From positions 38,460-102,459 of the forward strand of contig LOEZ01000055.1 of NCBI GenBank assembly GCA_001516055.1: DNA of 64,000 nucleotides, in the 5' to 3' direction. Source of the stretch: Gracilibacter sp. BRH_c7a. GTDB taxonomy: Bacteria > Bacillota > Desulfitobacteriia > Desulfitobacteriales > Syntrophobotulaceae. The position numbers were made by a program, and so were the translations under genes. How positions within the stretch are numbered: the first letter of the stretch is position 1; every line of letters begins with the position of its first letter. The notes below the pieces were generated by a model, which saw nothing but the letters and a program-made list of their open reading frames with translations, had not been told where the DNA came from and searched no databases. Shown one piece after another: positions 63,660 through 64,000 of the stretch.

Positions 63660-64000
63660 ACCTCAACCTCCCCCAATTTATTAATTAAGCCGGCTAAATA
63701 TCCTGCTCCAAAACCATTGTCAATATTAACTACTCCAACTCCACTCGCACAACTATTGAGCATGCTGAGTAAAGCTGCTAATCCGCCAAAACTTGCACCA
63801 TAACCGATACTCGTCGGGACGGCTATCACAGGTTTATCCACCAAACCCCCAACAACACTGGCAAGTGCACCTTCCATTCCGGCTACAACGATTAAGACGC
63901 GAGCGGCAAACAATTTATCCTTCTGACTTAACAGCCGATGAATGCCGGCAACGCCCGTATCATAAAGACGTTCCACATGGTTTCCCATTACCTCTGCCGT
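63656..64000 (-). CDS. larB: LarB, NPN-cofactor carboxylase (N-terminal part outside window)
   Basis: The C-terminal 114 residues are visible; the frame stays open to base 64000, so the ATG at 63988 is internal. Motifs: [53 protein letters not shown] and [13 protein letters not shown] match LarB/PurE-like (AIR carboxylase-fold) proteins. LarB carboxylates nicotinic-acid adenine dinucleotide, the first NPN step. Coupled to larC; LarE and a racemase-type enzyme are not in view. Confidence 0.93.
   Translation of the reverse strand, partial: TAEVMGNHVERLYDTGVAGIHRLLSQKDKLFAARVLIVVAGMEGALASVVGGLVDKPVIAVPTSIGYGASFGGLAALLSMLNSCASGVGVVNIDNGFGAGYLAGLINKLGEVEV

Noticed and set aside
1..64000. CRISPR arrays, insertion sequences, prophage or toxin-antitoxin/defence genes
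   Set aside because: No repeat-spacer pattern, transposase, integrase or known defence protein was recognised in any part of the window.

Overview
The window reads as a chromosomal segment of an endospore-forming, AT-rich, anaerobic Firmicute, most likely a clostridial or Peptococcaceae-type organism. This is inferred from gene content only. Supporting genes are an alpha/beta small acid-soluble spore protein, spore photoproduct lyase, two tiny YjcZ-type sporulation peptides, CotF-like helical proteins, a LysM spore-type protein, a DnaD/DnaI primosome pair, DegS/DegU, and strong GGAGG ribosome sites with frequent GTG/TTG starts. No insertion sequence, prophage, CRISPR array or defence island was seen. 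Gene order looks like ordinary housekeeping and accessory chromosome.

Layout. 1-2.0 kb: the 3' part of a CWB2 cell-wall protein with a degenerate transglutaminase fold. 2.5-6.1 kb: glycolytic operon gap-pyk-deoR behind two identical 16-bp palindromes. 6.4-11.5 kb: a PASTA-type class B penicillin-binding protein followed by three overlapping M42 metallopeptidase genes. 11.7-19.0 kb: rhomboid protease, LysM spore-type protein, trxB, an ANTAR regulator coupled to a NAGPA-domain exoprotein and a membrane-anchored protein, a small secreted protein, and dnaD-dnaI. 19.2-24.5 kb: HD hydrolase, beta-CASP nuclease, and a sulfite-oxidase-fold enzyme with a DegS/DegU two-component system. 24.6-29.9 kb: tRNA-Pro, small genes, then an FMN riboswitch and the riboflavin operon ribD-ribE-ribBA-ribH. 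30-36.6 kb: CotF-like genes, cbpA-clpB with a CtsR-like operator, a lipid kinase, a phosphatase and the YjcZ pair. 36.7-44.6 kb: a TrpXYZ-type ABC transporter, an ECF sigma factor with a DUF4349 membrane partner, split chromate transporters, a CPBP protease and an M20 amidohydrolase. 44.8-51.2 kb: SASP, a 5'-nucleotidase-like HD protein, a nitrilase-family enzyme with an SsuABC-like transporter, and RarD. 51.3-55.7 kb: glnS, an ADP-ribosylglycohydrolase, splB and an unknown anchored protein. 55.8-64 kb: a gamma-glutamyltranspeptidase relic, a glycolipid glycosyltransferase with a NodB/YkoP-like deacetylase, a two-subunit UxaA-type lyase, Fur-box asnB, and the larBC nickel-cofactor genes, with larB cut by the window edge.

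Points most worth a second look: glnS appears to lack any ATG/GTG/TTG start and probably initiates at ATA, because the frame is open through the whole N-terminal GlnRS domain. A PBP gene sits with three tandem M42 peptidases. Twin palindromes precede a glycolytic operon that encodes its own DeoR repressor. A frameshifted ggt relic lies at 55.8-56.1 kb. Candidate CtsR, Fur and sigma-K sites are present. The nitrilase-like protein and the transglutaminase-like domain both have altered catalytic residues. I did not find a clearly undescribed multi-gene system; the best candidates for new biology are listed as findings with tests.
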